Positions 55,107 to 62,691 of a stretch of DNA of 64,000 nt are shown one piece after another. Each line of letters opens with the position of its first letter. The first letter of the stretch is position 1. Source of the DNA: an uncultured Thiothrix sp. Its GTDB lineage: Bacteria > Pseudomonadota > Gammaproteobacteria > Poriferisulfidales > GCA-002705445. Position numbers and translations under genes: made by a program. The notes below the pieces were generated by a model. It made no database searches and had not been told where the DNA came from. It saw only the letters and a program-made list of their open reading frames with translations. The stretch lies in contig CACJPG010000004.1 in NCBI GenBank assembly GCA_902595225.1, forward strand, positions 1-64,000, written 5' to 3'.

Positions 55107-55847
55107 TTAATTTGTTTTCTCTAAATCTCTAGCCCATTTTGCAATGTGTCTTTTTTCACGGGCATTATCAACCTGGTTTCTCGACGGGCTAAAAAATAAT
55201 CCAGGAGCGTGTAACAGTTTGCTATAAGGAAAAATTATCATTAAAAAAGCAACCATTACTAAATGAGAAATTAATACAGGGTCAGACGGTATATTTTGAA
55301 TATTAAAAGTCATCAAGCCTATAAAAAAAGATTTAACACTAATAACGTCTGCTCCTAAATAAAAACTCATTGCCATTCCAGTAGTTGTAATACATAAAAG
55401 TAAAACAAGAATTAGATGATCAGAAGGTGCAGAAATATATCTAACTCTATCAACAACTATTCTTCTCACTAACAAACCTGCAAGTCCAATTAACATTAAA
55501 ATTGATCCATACTTACCAAAAGGTTGAATAATCACTACCCAAAACCATACTGGGTCAATAAAATATCTAAGATGTCTTAACATATCCAAGAACAAACCAA
55601 AGTGAAAAAGCCAACCAAAAAGCCATGTCACCTTACTTGACTTGAAGAGGCTTTCAAAGAAAACAACCTCTTTAGACATCCTAAAAACAACACCTGCCTG
55701 CGTTGTTGGCGCAGGCATTGTTGGAATCTTAAGTGGCGCAGGCGTATTTTTATACTGCAAGATTTTTGCAACAAGGCCATACGCTAATATTAAAAAAGCA
55801 ATATAAAATAATGCAGCTATTAAAAGACTTAACATTGATATCTGCAT
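55107..55847 (-). CDS. dsrM: DsrM, NarI-like cytochrome b subunit
   Basis: Membrane heme-b protein joining DsrK to the quinone pool. A 246-residue protein with about six membrane helices and candidate heme ligands in FHFGLFLDMLRHLRYF (near 82), PSDHLILVLLL near 142, and LISHLVMVAFLM near 195. It follows dsrC by 15 bases. Confidence 0.95.
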   Translation of the reverse strand: MQISMLSLLIAALFYIAFLILAYGLVAKILQYKNTPAPLKIPTMPAPTTQAGVVFRMSKEVVFFESLFKSSKVTWLFGWLFHFGLFLDMLRHLRYFIDPVWFWVVIIQPFGKYGSILMLIGLAGLLVRRIVVDRVRYISAPSDHLILVLLLCITTTGMAMSFYLGADVISVKSFFIGLMTFNIQNIPSDPVLISHLVMVAFLMIIFPYSKLLHAPGLFFSPSRNQVDNAREKRHIAKWARDLEKTN

Positions 55848-55862
55848 ATCCTAATTTTTTGT

Positions 55863-56195
55863 TTAAACGCAACCTGTTGGTTTAGGCAATCCTGCATACT
55901 TACAAGCTTGTTTCGCAGGCCCATATGGAAATAACTCATATAAATATTTACTATTTCCTTTGTCTTTACCTAATTTTTTACCGATTTGTTTCGTAAGAAC
56001 TCTTACTGCAGGAGCAATTTGATATTCCTCGTAGTATTCACGAAGAAAATTTATTACTTCCCAATGGTTTTCCTCTAAAGGAGCACCATCGATTTCAGCC
56101 ATTGCATTTGCAACGTCAGTATCCCACTCATTCAAGTTTGCTAAATACCCTTCTTCATCGGTTTCGTATGTTTTACCATTTACTTCTAGTCCCAC
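55863..56195 (-). CDS. dsrC: DsrC, sulfur-carrier protein with both redox cysteines
   Basis: Small soluble sulfur carrier (110 residues) that presents trisulfide or persulfide to DsrAB. The C-terminal arm has both catalytic cysteines, C98 (KQACKYAG) and the penultimate C109 (PTGCV), ten residues apart, the diagnostic pattern of DsrC. The N-terminal fold begins MGLEVNGKTYETDEEGYL. Contrast it with the cysteine-free relative at 61734-62075. Between dsrH and dsrM as usual. Confidence 0.97.
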   Translation of the reverse strand: MGLEVNGKTYETDEEGYLANLNEWDTDVANAMAEIDGAPLEENHWEVINFLREYYEEYQIAPAVRVLTKQIGKKLGKDKGNSKYLYELFPYGPAKQACKYAGLPKPTGCV

Positions 56196-56219
56196 ATTTA
56201 CCTCCAGTTATTAAAAAAC

Positions 56220-56528
56220 TTAAAGCCAAGATTGAACAGTTTTATGTTCAGTAGTTAAATCAACGAACTCTTCGTATCCAACTATCTCGACACCCTCTAT
56301 TACATTATTTAAAGGTAAGCCTCTGGCCTCTAAGTCAGGCTTCAAGACATACATTTTAAATTCTTTCAACGCATTTTCTATTGTTTCTGAGAATTTCGTA
56401 GACTTCATAACCGAAATTACTCCATCCTCAATAAATAAAATACTACTATCTTTAGTACATAGTTTTAAGCAAGATGAAGCAGTAGAATTTTCAAATGGTG
56501 ATTTGTTAATTGTATGAAGCATATTCAT
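56220..56528 (-). CDS. dsrH: DsrH, subunit of the DsrEFH sulfurtransferase
   Basis: TusB-like subunit of the heterohexameric DsrE2F2H2. It has 102 residues with cysteines at positions 20 and 24 (ASSCLKLC); A. vinosum DsrH also has a conserved Cys20. Its role is to relay sulfur between DsrE and DsrC. It follows dsrF by 13 bases. Confidence 0.94.
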   Translation of the reverse strand: MNMLHTINKSPFENSTASSCLKLCTKDSSILFIEDGVISVMKSTKFSETIENALKEFKMYVLKPDLEARGLPLNNVIEGVEIVGYEEFVDLTTEHKTVQSWL

Positions 56529-56541
56529 ATTAATTTTCCTA

Positions 56542-56958
56542 CTAAAAACTCAAAACAACATCTTGTTGATTCATTATTTCTGATAACTCTGCTCTTGAAA
56601 CTAAATTTATAGAACTTTTCTCAGCATAATCTTCATCTTCATCTTCCCAAACTAGTTCTTGTAAGTCCGACAAAGATAAACCTCTTTCATCAAGTGACTC
56701 TTTATCAATAAAAATTTTCTTTATTTCATAATCGCCAAGGGCAGAATATGTCGATGAGAAGTTTTTCATTCCAATTCCATCGGTTTGTTGATTTTTCATT
56801 AGTTGATAAACTCCATCATCAGTAAATGTTAAGCTAACGTCTTGATCAAAAGCTGCTGAAATTAAAACCACCTCAAGTGACTCCAAAGCGTAAATTGTTC
56901 CATAAGGACTCTTCCTATTTACATACATGAATTTCTTTACAATTTGCTCGTCGCTCAC
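56542..56958 (-). CDS. dsrF: DsrF, subunit of the DsrEFH sulfurtransferase
   Basis: TusC-like structural subunit with no cysteine, as expected. I start at GTG 56958 (MSDEQIVKKFMYVNRKSPYG), nine bases after GGAG and four bases past the dsrE stop. The TTG at 56973 would overlap dsrE and add five residues absent from known DsrF proteins. This gives 138 residues. The core FMYVNRKSPYGTIYALESL and SAAFDQDVSLTF agree with A. vinosum DsrF. Confidence 0.95.
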   Translation of the reverse strand: MSDEQIVKKFMYVNRKSPYGTIYALESLEVVLISAAFDQDVSLTFTDDGVYQLMKNQQTDGIGMKNFSSTYSALGDYEIKKIFIDKESLDERGLSLSDLQELVWEDEDEDYAEKSSINLVSRAELSEIMNQQDVVLSF

Positions 56959-56962
56959 GATT

Positions 56963-57355
56963 TTAATCTCCAAATGTAATTAATCTGTCAGCTTGGATTC
57001 CTGCTTCTACAAGTTGGCCTAATCCTGAGATTCTAAAACCATCTTCAATATTGTCAGAATCCTTACCATTTCTCTCTGCCTCACCCTTATCTAAAATTCC
57101 TCTTCTCTGAGCAGCTGCTACACAAACAACAAGATCTATGCCGTGATCTTTTGCTAGAGAAGACCATTCTTTTGTAATGTTTCTATCATCTTGTGGAGGA
57201 GTCGCTAGTCTAGTGGCGTTGTTAACACCATCATTGTAAAAAAATACCCTGTAAATTTCATGGCCTTTTTTTAAAGCTGCTTTAACATATTGAAGTGCTG
57301 TATCTGAGGCTTGGTGCTGATATGGTCCTTCATTTATTAATATTCCTAATTTCAA
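56963..57355 (-). CDS. dsrE: DsrE, sulfur-binding subunit of DsrEFH
   Basis: TusD-like subunit with the active cysteine C78 (DLVVCVAAAQRRGI), the position that carries persulfide in A. vinosum DsrE. It has 130 residues. It starts at TTG after a GAGGAG ribosome-binding site, 20 bases after dsrB. Confidence 0.95.
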   Translation of the reverse strand: MKLGILINEGPYQHQASDTALQYVKAALKKGHEIYRVFFYNDGVNNATRLATPPQDDRNITKEWSSLAKDHGIDLVVCVAAAQRRGILDKGEAERNGKDSDNIEDGFRISGLGQLVEAGIQADRLITFGD

Positions 57356-57375
57356 AATAACTCCTCACTTAATTC

Positions 57376-58461
57376 TTAAAACCTAATATGAGTTGAGGCA
57401 TTTAAACTATTTCTTGCACCTTTCCAATTATTAATATGGAATTTGGTAAATGGAAGCCCTGTAAGCTCGAAAAATCTTGGCCATCCAATTCTCTCAACCC
57501 AGTCACTAATTCTTTCCCAATCTCTAGCATCATCTCTGTATGCTCTTAAGATTTTTTTAACGATCGCTGTAGCTTCTGGCCATCTTGGTGGATTATTTGG
57601 AATACCAGCCGCAACTAATTTTTGGAAGGATGGTTTACCTCTTGCATTTGAGTGATTTCCACCTACCCAGACAGATAATTTTGTATGTTCTGCATCATTA
57701 ATTTGCATTGGTGGGCAAGGAGGAAAGCATGCTCCACAACATATACATTTTTTCTCATCAACTTCTAAAGAAGGTTTACCATTAACCTGAGCAGGTCTAA
57801 TGGCTGCTACAGGACATCTAGCAACAACTGATGGTCTTTCGCAAACGTTTGAAACTAAGTCATGATTAATCTTAGGTGGTTTTGTATGTTGAACATTAAT
57901 TGCTATGTCACCTTGTCCCCCGCAGTTAATTTGGCAACAAGAAGTTGTCATGTGAACTCTGTTAGGCATATTCCAACCCTTAAATTCATCAATAACTTCA
58001 TCCATCATAGCTTTAACTACACCGGATGCATCAGTTCCAGGGATATCGCAATGTAACCAACCTTGAGTATGAGATATCATAGCAACTGAATTTTTAGTTC
58101 CACCAACAACGAAACCATTTTTTTCAAGCTCTACAATCAAAGGTCCAACTTTAGATTCTTGATCAACCATGTATTCAATATTACTTCTAATTGTAAATCG
58201 AACATAACCATCTGCGAACTTATCACCAATATCACAAAGAATATTTAGAGTTGTAACATCAAGTATCCTTTGTGTTCCAGCTCTTACAGTCCATATTGCG
58301 TCACCGCTATGTGCAACATGTTTTAAAACGCCAGGTCTTGGATCTTCATGATATGCCCATTGCCCATAATTTTTTCTCATTACTGGGTGCATGTATTGAA
58401 ATGCATCTGGGCAACCTGATTCAATTGGAGGTCTATTTTCTTGTTGTGCTTGCTCTGCCAT
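57376..58461 (-). CDS. dsrB: Reverse dissimilatory sulfite reductase, beta subunit
   Basis: Forms the catalytic alpha2beta2 DsrAB with siroheme (siroamide) and 4Fe-4S clusters; in sulfur oxidisers it produces sulfite. Siroheme-cluster cysteines are in TTSCCQINCGGQGD (near 172) and CERPSVVARCP (near 210). A ferredoxin domain insert is CICCGACFPPCP near 238. Its length of 361 residues is the DsrB size. Sequence segments such as TRAGTQRILDVTTL match the oxidative type. It lies 26 bases after dsrA, with an AAGGAAA ribosome-binding site. Confidence 0.96.
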   Translation of the reverse strand: MAEQAQQENRPPIESGCPDAFQYMHPVMRKNYGQWAYHEDPRPGVLKHVAHSGDAIWTVRAGTQRILDVTTLNILCDIGDKFADGYVRFTIRSNIEYMVDQESKVGPLIVELEKNGFVVGGTKNSVAMISHTQGWLHCDIPGTDASGVVKAMMDEVIDEFKGWNMPNRVHMTTSCCQINCGGQGDIAINVQHTKPPKINHDLVSNVCERPSVVARCPVAAIRPAQVNGKPSLEVDEKKCICCGACFPPCPPMQINDAEHTKLSVWVGGNHSNARGKPSFQKLVAAGIPNNPPRWPEATAIVKKILRAYRDDARDWERISDWVERIGWPRFFELTGLPFTKFHINNWKGARNSLNASTHIRF

Positions 58462-58487
58462 TTTTTTCCTTAAGTGTAATTATTTAT

Positions 58488-59744
58488 TTATGCTTTGCCT
58501 GCAGATTGAAGTTTATCCTTAAACCATTTTTCTGCTTCGTCATCCCATCCATCCATTCGAACATATGAACTCGTAGTTGGATCAGCAACCATGTTTGGAT
58601 CAACATCTACACCGATGCCGTCAAGGAAATTTACTAAACCTATTCTTTCGATCATTTCTCCACAACGTTCGTGCTCAAGCCCATTTTCTGCCCAAAAGTC
58701 TATTGTTTCCTCGGCAAGTTCTGTGAGTTTCTCGTAATCCTCTTCTGTTTCTAATTTCATAAAAGGAACGATTACAGTTCCCATCAAGTCCCCAACTTTA
58801 AGTGTTCTCTTTCCGCCCATTAGAATAGTTGCGCCCTTATCATCACCTGGACTTAATGCTTTTGGCATAACATTTAAACAATGCATGCACTTAACACAAT
58901 TTCTATTGTCAACTTCTAAAGTATCATCATCATTCAAAGAGAGGCAATTTGTTGGACATCTAGTAATTACATTATCAATAACGTATTTGCGACCTTTCTT
59001 TTCAACAAAATCTTTTACTTCCTCTTGGTCAACTTTCATGTCGTCTCTCCATGTACCGATAATTGCGCAATCAGCTCTTTCAATTGAGTTAACGCAATCG
59101 TTTGGACATCCTGAAACTTTAAATTTGAATTTGTATGGAAGGGCGGGTCTATGAACATCATCGGTGAAATTGTTTAATAAAGTCCTATGGATTTTAATTT
59201 CATCTATGTTTGATTGTTCACATCTAGCTGCACCGACACAACACATTCCAGTTCTTACGCATGGTCCTGCTCCACCGAGGTCCCAACCATATTCATTGAT
59301 TTCATCAAAAAAGTGTTGGGTATTTTCAGTTGTTGATCCAATAAACATAATATTTCCTGTTTGGCCGTGAAAAGTTTGAAGACCTGATCCATGTTTCTCC
59401 CAACTTTCACCCAACTGTCTTAACATATCTGTTGAGTAGTAGTTTCCTGCAGGCGGCTGAACCCTTAATGTATGAAACTCTTTAGATTCTGGGAATGCAT
59501 CACCCACTTCTGAAAATCGTGGAATTATTCCACTACCGTAACCAAATACACTTACTGTACCACCTTTCCAATAGCCCTTTCGTGTCTCGTAGGAATGTTC
59601 TAATTGTCCTAATAAAGAATTGGCCATCCCAGAAATTCTTTCACTTGGATGTTGGTCACGTAATCTTTTAAAACCAGAAATAAAACTTGGCCATGGGCCG
59701 TGCTCAAGCTCGTCTAACATCGGGGTTTTATGTTTATCTGCCAC
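58488..59744 (-). CDS. dsrA: Reverse dissimilatory sulfite reductase, alpha subunit
   Basis: Alpha subunit of the DsrAB sulfite reductase, acting here in sulfur oxidation. The 418-residue protein starts at GTG after AAAGGAGAA. Key clusters: TGMCCVGAARCEQS near 172 and SGCPNDCVNSIE near 213 for the siroheme-linked 4Fe-4S, then a ferredoxin domain with CPTNCLSL and CVKCMHCLN near 265-290. It is the first gene of the operon dsrABEFHCMKLJOPNR; the gap to the divergent gene (224 bases) must hold its promoter. Confidence 0.97.
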   Translation of the reverse strand: MADKHKTPMLDELEHGPWPSFISGFKRLRDQHPSERISGMANSLLGQLEHSYETRKGYWKGGTVSVFGYGSGIIPRFSEVGDAFPESKEFHTLRVQPPAGNYYSTDMLRQLGESWEKHGSGLQTFHGQTGNIMFIGSTTENTQHFFDEINEYGWDLGGAGPCVRTGMCCVGAARCEQSNIDEIKIHRTLLNNFTDDVHRPALPYKFKFKVSGCPNDCVNSIERADCAIIGTWRDDMKVDQEEVKDFVEKKGRKYVIDNVITRCPTNCLSLNDDDTLEVDNRNCVKCMHCLNVMPKALSPGDDKGATILMGGKRTLKVGDLMGTVIVPFMKLETEEDYEKLTELAEETIDFWAENGLEHERCGEMIERIGLVNFLDGIGVDVDPNMVADPTTSSYVRMDGWDDEAEKWFKDKLQSAGKA

Positions 59745-59968
59745 TCTATTCTCCTTTATTAAATATTATATTTATCTACAGATAATTTTATTTTATGAGT
59801 TATTTTCCACTATTTACATTGTCCCTTTGGGGTGTCATATATATCTCTAATGACGCATATTTTATATCTATAATGGGATATGTTTTAAAACACTCGATTT
59901 TTCTGTTTCACTAAATATATAATCTATTATGCTATCAAATTTTATATATATTACCACATGATCAAAAC
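59745..59968. promoter_or_regulatory. Divergent control region between dsrA and the accessory cluster
   Basis: A 224-base gene-free gap. It contains an exact inverted repeat TTATCT-AC-AGATAA (59772-59785), about 27 bases before the dsrA start, and a looser one, GTCAT...ATGAC, around 59839-59855. Several AT-rich -10-like hexamers are present; no clear -35 pair can be chosen. The regulator is unknown; the NarL-like protein of the same operon is a candidate but its usual heptamers are not evident. Confidence 0.45.
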
Positions 59969-60832
59969 ATGAATTCCCCTTTTTTATTGGAAAATCAAGC
60001 TGAGTATGAAGCATGGAAAAAAATAAAGCTATCTTCGTACCCAAAAAGTCTCTCAGATCTTTGTGTAAAAATAGATCAAAATAATTTTGGTCAAAATCAA
60101 ATTAATGATTTAAAGAAAATTCTTAGCAAGTACAATTTTGTTTTGTATAAATTCGACTCAAAAATAAATGATCTTGTTCTTCAACAATTTTGCAAAAAAC
60201 TTAATCTTGTCGAATCAATTTCAAATCCTTTATCAGATATGAATAATATTTCTAATATTACTGATAATTCAAATAAAACTCGTGAAAAAATCAAAGGAGA
60301 ATATATCCCATATACAAATAAAAAACTAAATTGGCATACAGATGGTTATTATTACCCCACAAATTTTTCTGTTAAATCCTTTTTATTACATTGCGAGAAT
60401 CAAGCAGAAAGCGGAGGAAAAAATCATTTAATTGATCATGAAATAATTTATATTTTTTTACGAGACCATAATCCAGAATTTATTGATATCCTAATGCAAA
60501 AAGATATTATGGAAATTCCTAAAAATAAAAATATTAGTTCAAGTAAATCGATTAAAGGTCCTGTTTTCTATATTGATAAAGAGAATTATTTAAATATGAG
60601 ATATACGTCTAGGAAACAAAACATTGTTTGGAAAAAAGATGATATGATAAAAAAAATAAAAATATTTTTAGATAACTTCCTAAATGATAATGAAGAATAT
60701 ATTTTTAGTTTATTACTCGAGAATAACCAAGGATATCTAGCGAACAACGTCCTTCATCGTAGAGAAGAATACGTAGATGGAGAGAAAAAAAGACTTTTAA
60801 AAAGAATACGTTTTTTAAATAGGATAAATTAA
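59969..60832 (+). CDS. TauD/TfdA-like 2OG-Fe(II) dioxygenase
   Basis: A 287-residue dioxygenase. The facial-triad H-x-D is in LNWHTDGYYYP near 124; the distal histidine is probably VLHRREEY near 267, followed by the 2-oxoglutarate-binding arginine region LLKRIRFL. This TauD-like family uses Fe(II) and 2-oxoglutarate, but the substrate here is unknown and need not be taurine. It is transcribed away from dsrA and leads the accessory cluster; the next gene starts one base after its stop. Confidence 0.75.
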   Translation: MNSPFLLENQAEYEAWKKIKLSSYPKSLSDLCVKIDQNNFGQNQINDLKKILSKYNFVLYKFDSKINDLVLQQFCKKLNLVESISNPLSDMNNISNITDNSNKTREKIKGEYIPYTNKKLNWHTDGYYYPTNFSVKSFLLHCENQAESGGKNHLIDHEIIYIFLRDHNPEFIDILMQKDIMEIPKNKNISSSKSIKGPVFYIDKENYLNMRYTSRKQNIVWKKDDMIKKIKIFLDNFLNDNEEYIFSLLLENNQGYLANNVLHRREEYVDGEKKRLLKRIRFLNRIN

Positions 60833-60833
60833 A

Positions 60834-61025
60834 ATGCTTACACTCAGCGAAATTTTAATAAAAGAATATAAGATGAAGTCTTATAAAGAGTTAAAAGAAT
60901 TTATTATAAAAAAGATAGATGAAGGTGAAATGTTTTTATCTATTGATATAAAACCAAGCTTTGATGATACGCCAGATTACTGGGAAACCGATTTAGAAAA
61001 TTTATTCACTTCACCTAGAAAATAA
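60834..61025 (+). CDS. Small protein of unknown function in the dsr accessory cluster
   Basis: A 63-residue soluble protein, mostly helical N-terminus (LSEILIKEYKMKSYKELKEF) followed by an acidic segment with DDTPDYWETDLENLF. No cysteines, no known domain. It starts one base after the dioxygenase stop and ends four bases before the Cas6-like gene, so the three are one transcription unit. Confidence 0.65.
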   Translation: MLTLSEILIKEYKMKSYKELKEFIIKKIDEGEMFLSIDIKPSFDDTPDYWETDLENLFTSPRK

Positions 61026-61029
61026 ACCT

Positions 61030-61710
61030 ATGTACTGGGAAGACGATGACCAAGATAGACAAAAGAAATCTAGCGAAAGTATTGTTGATGTTTCTTTTAA
61101 AGTGAATTGTAAAAAGATTGCAGCAGATCACGCTTACGACTTGTTTCTTGCCGTCTTAAAAAAATTTCCACATATTGAAAAAATTAATAATTTGGCAATT
61201 CACTCAGTTTATGGCGCAGAATCTGGTGCAGGCTGGGAAAGACCTGAAACAGAAATATATCTCTCAAAAAGAACGAGATTTTGTATTCGAACACCTATAG
61301 AACATTCTCAAGATTTTCATAATTTAAACGGAGAAACACTTGAAATCGGAGCCTATAAAATGACACTATCTAAACCTACAATTAAAGAATTAGTTATTAC
61401 AGATACTCTATTTTGCAGGACTGTTGTGGTCGACAATAATCAAAATGAAGAGGAATTTTTAAAAGATGTAAGTTTGTCTCTAGCAACAATGGGAATTAAT
61501 GTTAAAAAGATGCTTTGTGGTAAAGAACATATTGTGCAAACTCCTAGCAAGACTCTTGTGGGAAAAACCTTATTAATAACTGACCTTGAAAAACAAGATT
61601 CTATAAAATTGCAAGAGCTCGGAATAGGTATTGGAAAATTATTTGGATGTGGTATCTTTTTACCTCATAAAAGTATAGCTCCTGTAGCTGTCTCGAAGAG
61701 TAATGAATAA
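61030..61710 (+). CDS. Cas6/Cmx6-family protein without a CRISPR locus
   Basis: A 226-residue protein of the Cas6/Cmx6 (MYXAN-type) family of CRISPR-RNA endoribonucleases. Marks: DHAYDLFLAVLKKFP near 33, IHSVYGAESGAGWERP near 57, YLSKRTRFCIRTP near 77, LEIGAYKM, KKMLCGKEHIVQTP near 165, and the Cas6 glycine-rich C-terminal loop GIGIGKLFGCGIFLPHKSI near 199-217. A ferredoxin-like repeat fold is expected. Possible general-base histidines are H34 and H58, unproven. No repeat array or other cas gene is in the window. The gene is inside the dsr accessory cluster, so it probably binds or cuts a cellular RNA. Confidence 0.82.
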   Translation: MYWEDDDQDRQKKSSESIVDVSFKVNCKKIAADHAYDLFLAVLKKFPHIEKINNLAIHSVYGAESGAGWERPETEIYLSKRTRFCIRTPIEHSQDFHNLNGETLEIGAYKMTLSKPTIKELVITDTLFCRTVVVDNNQNEEEFLKDVSLSLATMGINVKKMLCGKEHIVQTPSKTLVGKTLLITDLEKQDSIKLQELGIGIGKLFGCGIFLPHKSIAPVAVSKSNE

Positions 61711-61733
61711 TATGATTTGTCAGGGAGGTTAAA

Positions 61734-62075
61734 ATGCCAACAATCGAAATAGCAGGAAAACAAATAGAAACCACTGAGATGGGTTACTTGATTAATGCCG
61801 AGGACTGGTCTGAAGATTTGGCTAAAGCAATAGCCGCCTCAGAGAAATTAGAGTTAACCGATAGGCATTGGGATGTAATAAATCATCTAAGAGATGAATT
61901 TTTTAATAATGCTGGTAATCAGCCTAATACAAGAAAATTGGTAAAACATTTTGAGAAGTTGTGGGGTGAAAAAATTGATGCAAAAGTACTCTACGACCTT
62001 TTCCCAGGAGATCCAAGCAAACAAGGTGGAAGAATATCTGGGCTTCCTGAAAGTAGAAGAAAAGGTGGGTACTAA
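61734..62075 (+). CDS. DsrC/TusE-like protein lacking all cysteines (RspA type)
   Basis: A 113-residue relative of DsrC that keeps the fold (EIAGKQIETTEMGYLINAEDW; RHWDVINHLRDEFF; LYDLFPGDPSKQGG) but has no cysteine at all: the C-terminal KQAC and TGC positions of DsrC read KQGG and RRKGGY. It therefore cannot carry sulfur through the known cysteines. Such cysteine-less members were grouped as RspA, proposed regulators. An excellent GGGAGG ribosome-binding site precedes it, 23 bases after the Cas6-like gene. Confidence 0.88.
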   Translation: MPTIEIAGKQIETTEMGYLINAEDWSEDLAKAIAASEKLELTDRHWDVINHLRDEFFNNAGNQPNTRKLVKHFEKLWGEKIDAKVLYDLFPGDPSKQGGRISGLPESRRKGGY

Positions 62076-62158
62076 GATTTAAGTAATTTCACATTATTGT
62101 GGATTTTATTTATTAGTTTGCATATCATTATAATTATTATTTATAAGGGTGGAATGTA

Positions 62159-62365
62159 ATGAGTGAAGATAAACAAGAAAAAATTAAGAAGCTTCTTGCT
62201 ATGCAGAAGAAATTTATAGCGCTCGACCGAGAACAAGGTGTCGAAGCTTCAGAGTATTTTTCTCCAGATGATGATTCAGAAATTGCCGGTTTCAGGGAAG
62301 AATATCGCGACTTAGCAATGGAAATTGTAGACCTCGCCCACAAAGATAAAGGCTCCCAAAAGTAA
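62159..62365 (+). CDS. Small helical protein of unknown function
   Basis: A 68-residue, very acidic soluble protein predicted to be two helices (KQEKIKKLLAMQKKFIALDREQ, and FREEYRDLAMEIVDLAHKD) joined by an acidic loop. No cysteine, signal or known domain. A GGGTGGA ribosome-binding site precedes it. It follows RspA and precedes the next unknown gene by four bases. Confidence 0.65.
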   Translation: MSEDKQEKIKKLLAMQKKFIALDREQGVEASEYFSPDDDSEIAGFREEYRDLAMEIVDLAHKDKGSQK

Positions 62366-62369
62366 AAAA

Positions 62370-62690
62370 ATGTATGAACTTACTATCATTCTCGGCGAGA
62401 ATGAATACCCTTTAAAAATCAAAGAAGCGATAGTTAGCGAGGCTGGCCCTTTTTTTGAAAAAATGGACTCTGATATGAGTAAAGGCTGGCAGATGAGTAA
62501 AAGCTGGGTTGAAAATCCAAATCAGTTTCAGAAATGCCAAATCGTTGCAGATCGTTTATTTACTTCAATACATCTTAATAAGAAAAAGACCGCCATAATG
62601 ATGGCAGCCTATATCATTAATCAAATGCCAAGTGTAAAAGTTATTGATATTGATATTTCTGGAAATATGGAAGAAACCACATTTTCTTGA
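62370..62690 (+). CDS. Protein of unknown function, last gene of the dsr accessory cluster
   Basis: A 106-residue soluble protein: N-terminal strand-rich part (MYELTIILGENEYPLKI), a Trp-containing helix (MSKGWQMSKSWVENPNQFQ), a helical segment with ADRLFTSIHLNKKKTAIMMAAYI, and a strand VKVIDIDISG. One cysteine. No family recognised. It follows the 68-residue gene by four bases and converges with the oxygenase gene, which ends one base away. Confidence 0.65.
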   Translation: MYELTIILGENEYPLKIKEAIVSEAGPFFEKMDSDMSKGWQMSKSWVENPNQFQKCQIVADRLFTSIHLNKKKTAIMMAAYIINQMPSVKVIDIDISGNMEETTFS

Positions 62691-62691
62691 T

